This document shows, piece by piece, positions 54,540 to 64,000 of a DNA stretch of 64,000 nucleotides. This DNA is from Nicotiana tabacum (lineage: Eukaryota > Streptophyta > Magnoliopsida > Solanales > Solanaceae): contig NC_134097.1 in the NCBI RefSeq assembly GCF_000715075.1, positions 128,586,997 through 128,650,996 on the forward strand. Direction: 5' to 3'. The notes beneath the pieces are model-generated. The model ran no database searches. It was not told the DNA's origin and worked only from the letters and a program-made list of their open reading frames with translations. Position numbers and translations under genes: made by a program. The first letter of the stretch is position 1. Every line of letters begins with the position of its first letter.

Positions 54540-56696
54540 TGGGCTATCAACATCTTCACGTCCTTGATTTCTTCGTTCCGATTTAATCCAATATCTGAAA
54601 CATACTAAAATTCCAAAGCATTGCTTCCCAATGAGTGACGGGTGTCTTTAAGTTGTTATCTTGCTTGTCTAAATGCACTCTCTGATGCAACAGTTGAAAT
54701 TGGCACATTCAGCACATCCCGAGCTATAGCGAAAAGAACAGGAAATTGCTTTCCATTCTCATGCCACCATCTCAACGGTGAAAATTCCTTTGTGCGAGGC
54801 TCTTTTTGCTTCTGCAAGTAGAATTGAGGTTCATCAATGTTCCTGCTACTGGTTTGAGTGTTAGAAAATGTAGAAAAAATATTAAAACTTTCAAGGCCTT
54901 CTTCATCATCCTCAGTAGCAGAAGTGGTACAATGCATAGTGGGATTAACATTGCCTACACTACGAGCAGCATCATCAATTACATTTGCATAATAATTATA
55001 TAATTGTTGTAAATATTCATTTAGCTTGTTCATACAAGTATATAAATCTGGGGTTTCAGTTGGTCCAATCTCCATATAAGTATATAAATCATTCATTAAT
55101 TGGTCAATCAGACATCTTAATAGAAGGATTTAAAACAGCACCAATTAAGTAAATCGGAGAAATTGGAAAGAAATATTTTTTGAATTTCGCTTGCATTTTT
55201 TTAACAACATCCCTATATTTTTCTTTCTTCTTAAATTCAAAGAGTAGAAAAGAAATTTCAGCTATATGTACTAAAGTCATAGTAACAATAGGGTAATATG
55301 CTCCAGAAAACTCAATAGTAGCTGTATAAAATTTAACAACATCATTAATGACCTCCCAAGTAGTAGTTGTTAACATACGGTTTGGATCAGTACAATGCGC
55401 ATTAGCAACTTCAGTTATTGGGAATCTATATTTGTAGCAACATTTTAAAATATATATATGTATAATTCCATCTAGTAACAATTTCGTTTGGCATGAATCT
55501 GGGTTTAAGGTTATACTGGACACACTTATTCTTAAATTTCTTTATTCTAGATTGTCTATTATTTCTTTGAATAACACCAACCGCTCTTCTAACATGAGTA
55601 ATCTCAGTTGAAAATAAATCAAGGCCACTTTTAACAATTAAATTATAAATATGACATGCACACCTAACATGAAAAATCTCATCAAGAGGTGGTTGCAAAT
55701 GCAGTTTTAATATTGAAATTGCGGCATTATTGTTAGAAGTATTATCAAAAGACATACACAATACTTTTTGCTTGAGTTTATAAAATTCAACAACTTCACA
55801 AATAGTACTACTTATAAACGCACCAGTATGACTCTGATCTTCATTATATCTAAAAGCGATAATACATTTTTGCATACAAGTAGTATCATCTATCCAATGA
55901 CATGTAATTGTCAAATAATCATTTCCATTAATAGCATGACCAATATCAGAAGTTAGAGAAACTCTACAAGAAATGTGGCTAAACAAATGACGTGTGTATG
56001 TTTGATATTGTCCATGAAGTCTAAAGATATCAGCTCTACAAGTACTTATAGGGATACCTTTAAATAAAGGATTGTAAATCCTTTGATATACATAATAAGA
56101 TATGATGAAGAAGCAAAAGAAAAAGGTAGACAACCCAAAGCAATCATTTTTGCTAACTCCTTACGATCCTTCATTTTATCATATTTCACAAGACCACCAG
56201 TAGTAGGGTTTAGAGTTGATTGATTTCCATCTCCATCAGATCCCCATTCTATAGGATGCTCAGTTCTGATATGTCTACTAAGTATCTCAGTCCCCCCTAA
56301 TTGTCTCCCAGTCTTATGTTTAAAAGTATCATTACAAAGTTTACATCTAACTCTATCAGTACCTTCTATTTCCTCAAAGAATTTCCAAATCTTACTTCTT
56401 TTTCTACGATTACTAGTCGGGGCCACATGTGGTCTACTACTAGCAACACGACCACCACCCCTGCTAGCAGCTCCAACACTACTAGGTGTAAGTGGTATCT
56501 CATCTTCCATTTCTAATTCATTATCATCTATACCAAAATCTTCCTGCAATTGTTCATAATCTATATTATTATCAGGTAATATTTCAGGAATATTTGGAAA
56601 GGTATTTAAATTACTACCAGATGCTAAACCTGAAGTACTACCTCTTTTTTTTATTTCCCCGATTAGTAACCTTGTTACAAACACTTTTTGCAGCAT
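54540..56696 (-). pseudogene. hAT transposase, broken
   Basis: From ATG at 56696 on the minus strand: an acidic N-terminus, then a BED zinc finger (WKFFEEIEGTDRVRCKLC...SRHIRTEH, about 56410-56270), then the start of the catalytic region (KELAKMIALGCLPFSFASSSY). A frameshift near 56100 moves into the next frame: DIGHAINGNDYLTITCHWID, LCMSFDNTSNN with a conserved catalytic-type Asp, and HVRCACHIYNLIVKSGL. A second frameshift near 55440 precedes YKYRFPITEVANAHC. After stops near 55100, the hAT dimerisation region (FSPLRWWHENGKQFPVLFAIARDVLNVPIS...SESAFRQAR) ends at about 54656, with decayed coding beyond. Domain order is complete, so this is a recently autonomous copy that decayed. Confidence 0.9.
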
Positions 56697-57024
56697 TAAA
56701 CATATTGTAAAAATTTAACTACTAGCAACAAAACAAATAAATATGCAAATAAAATAGTAAATAAGAGAAAGAGTTGGAGGGAGTGCACCGAATTCGGCAA
56801 TAAATTAAGCACTTGATGATTCCACAACTCCAATGTTACCACGAAGAAACGTCAATTGTTCCAATTTTGAAGTTCAATTGTTCAAACTTCAAAAAATAAA
56901 TACTACGATAAATTAAATTTTAAAAAAAATAGTCAAATAGTTGATTGCACTTTAATAGGTGAAGAATGAAGATTGAAGAATGAGAGAATATGAGAATTGA
57001 GAGATAAGTGAAAAATGAGGAAGA

Positions 57025-57041
57025 GGGGGGGGGGGGGGGGG
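57025..57041 (+). repeat. Run of 17 G residues
   Basis: An uninterrupted G17 homopolymer lies inside the hAT element. Its exact length may be uncertain in an assembly. Confidence 0.9.
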
Positions 57042-57694
57042 TTTATAGATTTTGAAAGGGTTAATTTAAAAAAAAATAAAAAAATTGGGCTATTTGTGCA
57101 ATTCACCCGTTGGGCAACGACCATTTTCTGAAATGGACCGTTGCCAACGGTCAGATCTGGCCCAAATTAAAAAAAAAAATTTTACCATTAAACTAGGTCG
57201 GGTCGGGCCGGTTAACCGGTTTACGAACACTGTTCACCTAACGGATTGGACTGGTCTGGGTAACCGGTATCCCAAACGTAAACGGAGCAACCCGTGCGTC
57301 CCCCCTAACCCAGCCCAACCCAGCCCCCTTTAACCGGTCCGAGCCGGTTTCGGTTTTAATCGATCTGGTCCGGTCCAGAACCGGGCTGACACAGCCCGTC
57401 TAACACCCTTAAGAAGAAAGCATATTGTGATTATTGATCAATGAAATGGGCCATGAGAATAGAGGAACATGAATTATTGGTCCTCCAACTCTTTTTATTC
57501 CCAATTAGGTCGAGATATTTACAGGAGATTTGCATCTATACCTGCTTTTTAGGTCACGTTTTAACTTGTGCCCGCTTTGCAAAAAAAATTACAAGTGTAC
57601 CCACGTTTTCGTGTAACTTGAGCATACGGGGCTGAAGTAGCAAAGACAATCACGCAAAACTTTAGCATTCTAGTAAACGCGCCTGAAGTAGCAA

Positions 57695-58000
57695 AGGTAG
57701 TGCTGAAGTTTTTTTTGTCCTGGATAAGATGCTCAAGTTATTTAATTCATTTGTAAAAACTTAAGCACTACAATAGTTGAAATTTTTTTATCCTGGATTC
57801 ATTAGTTTTGTCATAAAGCTTTTTCAAAAACTTCAGCAGAAGATGCTGAAGTTATTTAGTTCATTTGTAAAAACTTCAGCACTAAATAAGCTGAAGTTTT
57901 TTTGTCCTGGATAAGCTTTTTCAAAAACTTCAGCAGAAGATGCTGAAGTTATTTAGTTCATTTGTAAAAACTTCAGCACTATATAAGTTAAAGTAATATT
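57695..58000. repeat. Tandem units with facing CTTCAGC and GCTGAAG motifs
   Basis: A unit of about 90-105 bp repeats about three times, each with GATGCTGAAGTTATTTAGTT, TTTGTAAAAACTTCAGCACT and GTCCTGGAT. The last two copies are nearly identical. CTTCAGC and GCTGAAG face each other, so each unit can fold into a hairpin. Confidence 0.85.
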
Positions 58001-58501
58001 TTGCAGGAAGAGTGAAATATAAATGGCAAAGCTTAAGTTGTTAATAGAATGAAACTTACAAGTTAAAACAGAATATCCACTGGTACGAAATACCTTGTAG
58101 TGTTTGTTTTTCCTCTTTTCCTTCCCTTGTAGTGTAACTTCCAAGACCAAACACATATTGGTAGGAATGGACTTGGATTGCACGTTTCAAATGACAAACC
58201 ATTTGATCTATAATTTGAGTTTGTATTTTACATCTAATTTTTTTAAATATAAAACCAAACAAGTATAGTGGATTTACAATAGTGAATGTGGAATACGTAA
58301 GGCAAAATTCCTCGATCCAAACAGGTAAGAATGTGTATTTAAGAAGAGATTTTAGAATACAAAACTGTAAAATGACATTTAATATCATTTCCAAAAGAAA
58401 GGCACTTCGGTACACATGGCAATGTTAAAAACAGAATGAAAATTTCTCTTAAGATGGTGGTAGTATTAGAGAATTAATTATAGTGCTTTTCAGTTGTTAA
58501 T

Positions 58502-58560
58502 AGAAGAAGAAGAAGAAGAAGAAGAAGAAGAAGAAGAAGAAGAAGAAGAAGAAGAAGAAA
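58502..58560 (+). repeat. (AAG)n microsatellite
   Basis: Almost twenty uninterrupted AAG triplets are followed by a GGA-rich imperfect run to about 58590. Confidence 0.95.
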
Positions 58561-58660
58561 ACGGAGGAGGAGAAGGAGGAGGAGGAGAAATGGGCTGAAG
58601 TTGTTTAAAAACTAGGTACAAGTTAAAACTTTTTTAAAAAATGGGTATAGATTAAATGGA

Positions 58661-59928
58661 GGCGACCAAATTGATCGCCTTGTGCAATTTTTACGATTTT
58701 TATACGGTTGAGCATTTCCTAAAAATTATTTTAAAAAATAACACCATTTTTGTTTATTTCAGAAATAGCAATTTTTTTTACAGATTAAGCACATAATTAA
58801 TGGGTAAACATAATACATAAATCATGTGATTGGTTCTTATTCTTATTTATTTTTTCACACTCTTTCTCCTCTTATCCAAATTTCATTTAGCATTCAAATC
58901 TCTCTCTCCTCTTATTAGAGGTGAAAGTGGACGAATTGATCCTAGTGGTCTTTTGGTTAAATTAATACCACAGTGCATAAAATATATACAATGTATAATG
59001 TATTAATTTATAAGAAATGCATATACAACATACATGAGATATATATTTTTTTAAATATATAATGTGCCATTATTTTTCCATATGTCATATACATATATAC
59101 ATATATATATATATTATATATACTGCTTATATAAGTATAATAATTTTTGTATATATTTAAAAATACACGTAAATATTTTTTTTACATATATAAAATATAT
59201 GGTTTATATACATATTCAATACCAAAAACAGGGCGGTTTACTAGTTTATAATTTTTTTGACAAACCCAACAAACAAAAGAATTTTTCAACTTATTGCACA
59301 AATTTATTGTTTTTCCAAAAAAAATTAGTTATGCTCCAAATAATTAAAAAGAAAATGAGAGAAGTATGATGGAACAAAACATAAAAAGCAAGGCTTGAAA
59401 CATGGGCAGAAAGGATCCCACGTAAAATAGCATATATTAATTATATATTATACCAATTATATAAAATGTATATAATATTTATAATGTTAAAAACATCAGT
59501 TAATTATCTAAATATGCATCGTCTGTCATACAAGCATTCACATCAGTTAATAAAAAATTATTTATTCCACCAAATAATTATTGAGAGAGATAAAGTACCA
59601 ATAAAACGATAGTTAATACAAAATCATTCATAGAAGAGAAAGGAAAGATAAAAATCATATGTTGAGCATTAAATTAGCAACTAAAGGCTTGGGTTTCCAT
59701 AGAGGAAACGTGATTTTCGCTTGGAGGGGAGGGGCGATTGGAATACCGAAACCAGCTGGATTATGTTATGATTGCAAATAAATAGTTGCCACAAATGTTA
59801 ATCAAGTAATGCTGCTAAAACTTTGTAGAATATTTTAAAATATTGGACAGTTATGTTTTTTCCTAAATAATTTGGATAAGTCCAAAACACCTCCCTTATA
59901 GAGACTCAAACATATTATCTCATAGCCA
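58661..59928. other. Intergenic AT-rich spacer with TA-rich runs
   Basis: AT-rich throughout, with (TA)n-like runs near 59085-59125. A 101-codon frame at 59064-59369 translates this low-complexity DNA and is not supported as a gene. Confidence 0.55.
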
Positions 59929-59934
59929 AGGGTA

Positions 59935-60115
59935 AAATCGAATGCTTCATTTCCCATTGGTTGAGTAGTTGGATTATCTATAACTTTAATCAAATATCTC
60001 GAGTTTGAGTCACGTAAATAAAGTTTTTTTGGCCGAAAACATTTTACTCCTTTAGTGGATTTATCGAGTATGAATTTGGATTAATCGGATCATGGACTTT
60101 ATAACAAATAAAACC
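59935..60115 (+). mobile_element. Possible tRNA-derived SINE remnant
   Basis: ATTGGTTGAGTAGTTGGAT resembles box A and CTCGAGTTTGAGTCACG box B, at tRNA-like spacing, followed by GTAAATAAAG and GGATTAATCGGA. This order recalls the SolS SINEs of nightshades. The copy is diverged, so the family and ends are tentative. Confidence 0.5.
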
Positions 60116-60429
60116 GAAAATGTTGCCAACAAAAAACGTAATTTGATATTAGATCTGTTGAAATTGGACTACGTCAAATATGAAAGATAATTTGAGAGAG
60201 CCAGCGCTATCAACAGTTTAGTGTTCAAAATAGTTGAGAAATATATGTTATTTTTGGTGTTGACAAACCATAATATTAGAAGCTTGGGAAGTCTATATAA
60301 TGGATTCAAATTAAAAGAGAAACAACATATAGAAAGATTGGGCTTGTAAAGAGGTTGGGCCTAGAAGCCCAGAGTGTACTGGTTAAGGCCTTTGGGCTTA
60401 CCATGATATAAGAGTGTCAAAATAGCACG
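60116..60429. other. Intergenic spacer
   Basis: No gene or structured repeat was found between the SINE-like remnant and the next MITE. Confidence 0.5.
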
Positions 60430-60955
60430 GTATAGCCAGTTTTCGGGCTGGTCATTCAAAAATAGCCACCGTTTATGAAGTCAATGAAAAATAGCCACTA
60501 TTTTGCTGCAACAGAGACTGGTCCCGCATAATATACGGGAGTTCGGTGCATCTGTGTACGAACTCCAGCATATTATACTGGACCGATATACTTTCCTGAC
60601 TCCTGTATAATATACGGGAGACTGGAGCACCGGTGCTCCAAACTCCAGTATATTATACTGGACATTTATACTCGCTGGAACTCCAATATATTATGCTGGA
60701 GTTCTAGTGTACTTATGCTGGAACTCCAACATATTATGCTGGAGTTCCATCATAGTTATCCTAGAACTCCCGTATAATATGCTCGAGTTCAAGCATACTT
60801 ATGCTGGAACTCCAGTATAATATACGGGCGTATTTTCCGGGTTTTGAACAGTGTTTTCGCTCAGATTTATCTTTACATGAAAAGTGGCTAAATTTCGATT
60901 ACTTTTGAAAGTGGACTATTTTTGAATGACCAGTTGTAAATCTGGCTATTTTTAA
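60430..60955. mobile_element. MITE made of palindromic repeats
   Basis: The left end (TATAGCCAGTTTTCGGG, CTGGTCATTCAAAAATAGCC) recurs inverted at the right (CTATTTTTGAATGACCAG, AAATCTGGCTATTTTTAAAT), giving arms of ~45 bases. The interior (60536-60830) consists of about seven palindromes of the type GGAACTCCA...TGGAGTTCC with CATATTATG-like centres. No coding capacity. The target duplication could not be fixed. Confidence 0.85.
60536..60830. repeat. Palindrome array inside the MITE
   Basis: Palindromes of about 28 bases follow each other; the clearest spans 60720-60748, with 9-base perfect arms and a near-palindromic centre. Others read ACTCCTGTATAATATACGGG, ACTCCAGTATATTATACTGG and GAACTCCCGTATAATATGCT. 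Centre bases vary between copies while pairing is mostly kept. Confidence 0.88.
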
Positions 60956-61080
60956 ATTTCTCCCTGAGTTGAGTTTAAGTTTTAGGCCCATAACACCTTT
61001 TCTCTAGGGAGACCCTTAACCTGTGACCGTAAGAGTTCCAGGAAATTACGTAAAAAATTAATAGGCAAATCAAGGGTTCC

Positions 61081-61147
61081 TCTACAACAACAACCCAATA
61101 TAATTTCACTAGTGGGGTCTGGGGAGAGTAGTGTGTACGCAGACCTT
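61081..61147 (-). mobile_element. 3' part of a TS SINE
   Basis: On the minus strand it reads AAGGTCTGCGTACACACTAC, CCCCAGACCCCACTAGTG, TTATATTGGG and TTGTTGTTG. This is the same 3' end as the RTE LINE at 46400-46509. The matching tRNA-derived head lies at 62223-62342, separated by inserted DNA. Confidence 0.88.
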
Positions 61148-61574
61148 CCTGATACCAACTGTTACGCAACGCCTTCCTGATGTTCTTTGGAAGGGCAACG
61201 TAAGGCTAAGCAACCGATGTCAGTGCGGTTGCTGTCCGCCAATGAGGTCCTCGCCGCACGCTAGACTAGATTGTCAGTGCCGTGCGGGAAAACCAATGTC
61301 GTGAGCAAATTGCGGAAGCTGAGAGAGAATTGGGTTTTGAATGATGATGATGATTTTATTGATGAATGAAAATGCTGATTACAATGATGCGGTGTCGAGG
61401 GGGAGAGACACCCAAAAATGCTTGCTTGAAATGTTTGATTGTTTGGTCCCCCTTAATAATGCTTAAAAAAAATAAACCAACGTTACATGACTAGCCCTAA
61501 TAAAGCTGTAGAAGCACAGTGAAATGAAAATGATGAAAACTAGCCTATGATTACAATGGAAAGGACTTAGATTA

Positions 61575-62165
61575 TTACAAGGTAAAACTAAGTCCGATGG
61601 CAGCAACTTTGTCTTGCGGGTCAGGGTCTGCGCGCGCGTTGCTGTGGGCGCGCGCGACACTTGATGTGCTGGCCTGAGGCTGGGCACTGGTGCTTGGCAT
61701 CAGGGTCTGTGCGCGAGGCGCTGCTGGAATGGGCCTGCAGCTGGGCGCTGGCGAGGCATCAGGATCTGCGCGCGCGGCATTGTCAGGGCGCGCGGCGCTG
61801 TTGTCATTGGCCAGCCCTTGGGCGCTGGCGAGAGGCATCGGTGGGGCGACAGAGGCGCATGCGCGCTTGTCACTTGGCGCAGCCAAGACCACGGGGCCGA
61901 CCATGGCGCTAGGCATTGTGAGGCTTGCTAGGCCGCCATGGGGCGCGACCAAGGGGTCATGGGGCGTGTCTGGAAAGAAGCCCATGGCATTCTCCCCCAC
62001 CTGAGTTGGCACCGTCCTCGGAGCCTTATGATGATGATGATGATGATGATGATGTTTCTGATGGTTGTTGGATGGGAGGTCTGCGCCCCTCTGTTCTGTG
62101 AGCTTGATGTTGTGGCGACGCAATGATTTCATGCGGCTGACATGGAAGACTTGATGGATCTTCCA
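61575..62165 (-). pseudogene. Partial C-terminal gypsy pol-like frame, Ala/Pro-rich
   Basis: The minus-strand frame has WKIHQVFHVSRMK, the motif normally found at the end of gypsy integrases (HP-x-FHVS). A nine-His run from a GAT/ATG microsatellite follows, then 150 residues rich in Ala, Pro and Ser. It ends with TAA near 61575. The frame continues right into the SINE head, but that part is not a real coding region. Codon GC content is far above the surroundings. Confidence 0.55.
62021..62054 (+). repeat. (GAT)n microsatellite
   Basis: About ten GAT/ATG triplets; on the minus strand they encode the His run of the overlapping frame. Confidence 0.9.
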
Positions 62166-62222
62166 CCAGGATGCAGTTCTTCCCCGAAAATGTGGAATAC
62201 AATGCAAGGAGAAAGCTACGGA

Positions 62223-62342
62223 CCAAATAGACCCTCGACATCCTTCCCTCCAAGAACTCCCCACCTTGCTCTTGGGGTGACTCGAACTCACAATCTCTTG
62301 GTTGAAAGTGGAGGTTGCTTACCATCAGAGCAACCCCTCTTG
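62223..62342 (-). mobile_element. tRNA-derived head of the TS SINE
   Basis: On the minus strand it reads TTGCTCTGATGGTAAGC (box A) and GTGAGTTCGAGTCACCCC (box B), then AAGAGCAAGGTGGGGAG and GTCGAGGGTCTATTTGG. This is the start of a TS SINE, the tobacco family derived from a tRNA. It breaks off at 62223. The 3' half is at 61081-61147. Confidence 0.9.
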
Positions 62343-62437
62343 TCTGTCTGGGGAGGCTGTTTCCAAATCAAGGCTTCCTCTATTGGTCCAAATAAATGAG
62401 TTAGATCCTTCATTTTCCACAAACCAGTCTTAAAAGC

Positions 62438-62736
62438 CGGTTTGGTCAAACTTTTGTGAAAGTGTTTTTTTGTTTTGTTTTGTTTAAACAAAGTGTTTAT
62501 TTTAGAGAGTTGAAATACCTAATCAAGTTTTTAGAAAAGAAATTAGTGTTTTTGAGTAGTAGTAGTAGAAGCTGAAAAAAGTAGTTTTCTCCCCTGAAAC
62601 ACTTTGGAACCTTGTACAAGCACAAATTATTACTCTAATATTGAAAAAATAATTTTCAAATTAATTAGCCAAACATAAACGAAAAATACTTTTCAAAATA
62701 AGCTAACTTTTAAAGCTTGGCCAAACGTACTCTTAT
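62438..62736. mobile_element. Short MITE with inverted ends
   Basis: GCCGGTTTGGTCAAACTTTTG at the left faces TTTTAAAGCTTGGCCAAACG at the right; the inverted match is about 20 bases with a few differences. Interior AT-rich and non-coding, about 300 bp. Similar elements are common in nightshades. Confidence 0.65.
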
Positions 62737-64000
62737 TCATAGTATCTCTTACCAAGAAAAATAATTTTCTTGGGAAACATATTACTTATCTCTGTTTTGT
62801 CGAACTTTATATACTTGATTTGCGAATTTCCTTTTTAACTAAAAATCCAGGGTGAGTATTGCCAATGGATTGAAAGAAACAAAACAGAAAAAAACTGCTA
62901 TTTTGGCTGAAGGAGAATTGGGCTAATCAGGTATGAATCAAATCAAGCAGTCTATATGTGCAAAGCCCAAGAGACCCATAAGCGCTACATAAGTAACAGC
63001 ACATTAAAAAGTTGCATCCGACTCCTAAAATAGATACAAATAACTATAATTATAAAATTACATCTCCAAATATGAGTTCACGTTAAATTCCTTTGTTTTA
63101 ATAGTTCGTGTTAAATATAACAATCCGAGTTTGTTAAATATTTTTAATAAAACTGTTAAGGACCATTTTAAATGAATCTACTCTGAGACATAAGAGATCA
63201 TTTATCGATGCAATCATATCCACTAACAGAAATTTCACAGCATATCTTCTTTCTATATATAGTGCTAATTCTGGTTTCTTGAAATCGACAATAATCCCTT
63301 TTTTGTGTTGATCTGAAATCCTTGACCATAGCGTCCATTTTTGGATGGAGGTTTTTGTCAAGGATGAACTGGCAAAAGTGGGTAATCTTGTAAGTCCAAG
63401 TCCAAGAAAATGGAGGTGTTTCCCACTAATATATATTATTATAATGGGAGCCTCTCACATCAGCCACATCTCCTGTAAGTTAGATACACCATCTTTTTAC
63501 TCAATCATATTTATTATCTTTTTACTAATTCATGTTTGTTACAAAGATTTAATTGCAATTAGTTTTAAATAATTTAATAAAATAAAATTTGTTTGTACTC
63601 TCAGTATATATGGAACATTAAACTCATATATAATGGAATTTTTTTTTTGGGGAGGGGTGGGGGTGGGGTGGGGTGGGGGTTATTATATATAATTGGAGGT
63701 TTCACATAAGTACATAATGGGGCATTCCCTTATTATTGATTTCTTTGGCGTTACCAAAGCTGAACTCCAACAACGCGTTTACAGTTTGATTATTTGACTG
63801 TTTCTTTATAATGAACACTTTTTTCATTTGCAGTCAAAAAGGTTAGCACTTTCATATCATTATTTAACACCCAATCACTTCTTCCCACATTCCCCTCTCG
63901 CCCATGGAACTGCTCTCCACCCCCACCCCCTCACCCTTTCCCCTTAGGTTTTCTTCCACGGACTATTGACTAGATTCGTTATTGAATTCATATTTAATTT
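62737..64000. other. Intergenic AT-rich DNA to the window end
   Basis: No gene is supported. Small frames at 63134-63361 and 63345-63572 show no recognisable motif. A G-rich block at 63649-63679 is listed separately. Confidence 0.55.
63649..63679 (+). repeat. G-rich block with quadruplex potential
   Basis: A GGGG, GGGG, GGGGG, GGGG, GGGG, GGGGG series separated by single T or A bases follows a T-run. Four or more G-tracts with short loops could fold as a G-quadruplex. Confidence 0.8.

Larger units (their letters stand above)
54060..57411 (-). mobile_element. hAT-type DNA transposon, 3352 bp
   Basis: Ends TAAGGGTGTT and AACACCCTTA form a 10-bp inverted repeat. The flanking 8-mers AGAAAAAA (54052-54059) and AGAAGAAA (57412-57419) agree at 7 of 8 bases, fitting the 8-bp duplication of hAT insertions. 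Both subterminal regions are GC-rich with repeated GGGCCGG, ACGGGTT (54077-54225) and AACCGGT, CCGGTT (57195-57395) motifs, likely transposase-binding sites as in Ac. A minus-strand transposase gene lies between them. Confidence 0.9.
57529..58660. mobile_element. MITE rich in CTTCAGC/GCTGAAG repeats
   Basis: The left end (GCATCTATACCTGCTTTTT, TTTTAACTTGTGCCC) recurs inverted at the right end (GGTACAAGTTAAAAC, AAAAATGGGTATAGATTAAA, about 58610-58656). Between them lie tandem CTTCAGC units, a non-coding stretch with two accidental short frames, and a long AAG microsatellite. Exact ends and target duplication are unresolved. Confidence 0.65.
61148..62222 (-). mobile_element. Gypsy-derived segment that splits the TS SINE
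   Basis: On the minus strand it runs from a pol-like end (KIHQVFHVSRMKSLRRHNIKLTEQ, ~62160-62080), through a GC-rich Ala/Pro-rich coding-like stretch, to an LTR-like terminus (...GGCGTTGCGTAACA). It ends with GTTGGTATCAG, like an iMet primer-binding site, joined to the SINE at AAGGTCTGC. About 30 bp of SINE sequence is missing at the junction. It therefore looks like the 3' end of a gypsy element, with its LTR and a primer-binding site. Confidence 0.6.

Noticed and set aside
58661..59928. Matrix-attachment-like AT tract or origin
   Set aside because: AT-richness and (TA)n runs alone do not support a functional call.
62223..62342. tRNA gene on the minus strand
   Set aside because: Boxes A and B are present, but the acceptor stem is not formed and the flanking sequence is that of a TS SINE, so it is a SINE head.

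Overview
This is repeat-dense nuclear DNA from a flowering plant, very probably a nightshade and most likely Nicotiana or a close relative. The assignment rests on the repeats: a TS-type SINE and its RTE-type LINE partner with the (TTG)n tail, an Au-type SINE, SIRE-like copia elements, Tekay, Athila and Tat gypsy elements, two giant LTRs that look Ogre-like, and several MITEs typical of the family. I found no host protein gene, rRNA gene or functional tRNA gene. Every long reading frame belongs to a transposable element, and all of them are broken.

The left half (1-34747) is one nested stack that can be read like strata. The base is a minus-strand Tat-like gypsy element (29096-34747). A SIRE-like copia element (12964-29095, plus strand) landed in its RNase H region. 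Into the copia 5' LTR went a minus-strand Athila-like element (5718-12963), and into the Athila integrase went a chromodomain-bearing Tekay/Del element (1-5717, cut by the window edge). A second, degenerate Tekay-like element with both LTRs and a TCTTA target duplication (14650-23534) sits in the copia protease. A solo Athila LTR (30744-32302) sits between gag and protease of the Tat element.

The middle (34958-43379) is a second Tat-like element on the plus strand. It keeps gag, protease and the start of RT, but the rest of pol is missing, so the coding part runs straight into the 3' LTR. Its gag is split by a 4.16-kb solo LTR (36202-40364) with an AGCCC target duplication. A 5'-truncated RTE LINE follows (43674-46509), with a 12-bp target duplication.

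The right part (46522-64000) is AT-rich intergenic DNA seeded with smaller insertions: a MITE with 68-bp inverted ends, an Au SINE, a minus-strand giant solo LTR with a TTCTA duplication (49609-52466), a GT-rich MITE, a 3.35-kb hAT transposon with a decayed transposase (54060-57411), MITEs carrying CTTCAGC repeats or palindromic hairpins, a TS SINE broken by a 1.1-kb gypsy-derived segment, microsatellites and G-runs.

I see no convincing new multi-gene system. The signals most worth a second look are non-coding: an array of about eight hairpins with compensating arm changes in the SIRE LTR, a MITE built from repeated ~28-bp palindromes, GCGG/CCGC palindrome clusters in LTRs of two unrelated gypsy lineages, the recurring GAACCTGGTTC palindrome along the SIRE element, and a non-autonomous Tekay derivative whose coding decay seems older than its last transposition. 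Lineage names come from recalled family features, not from a database search.
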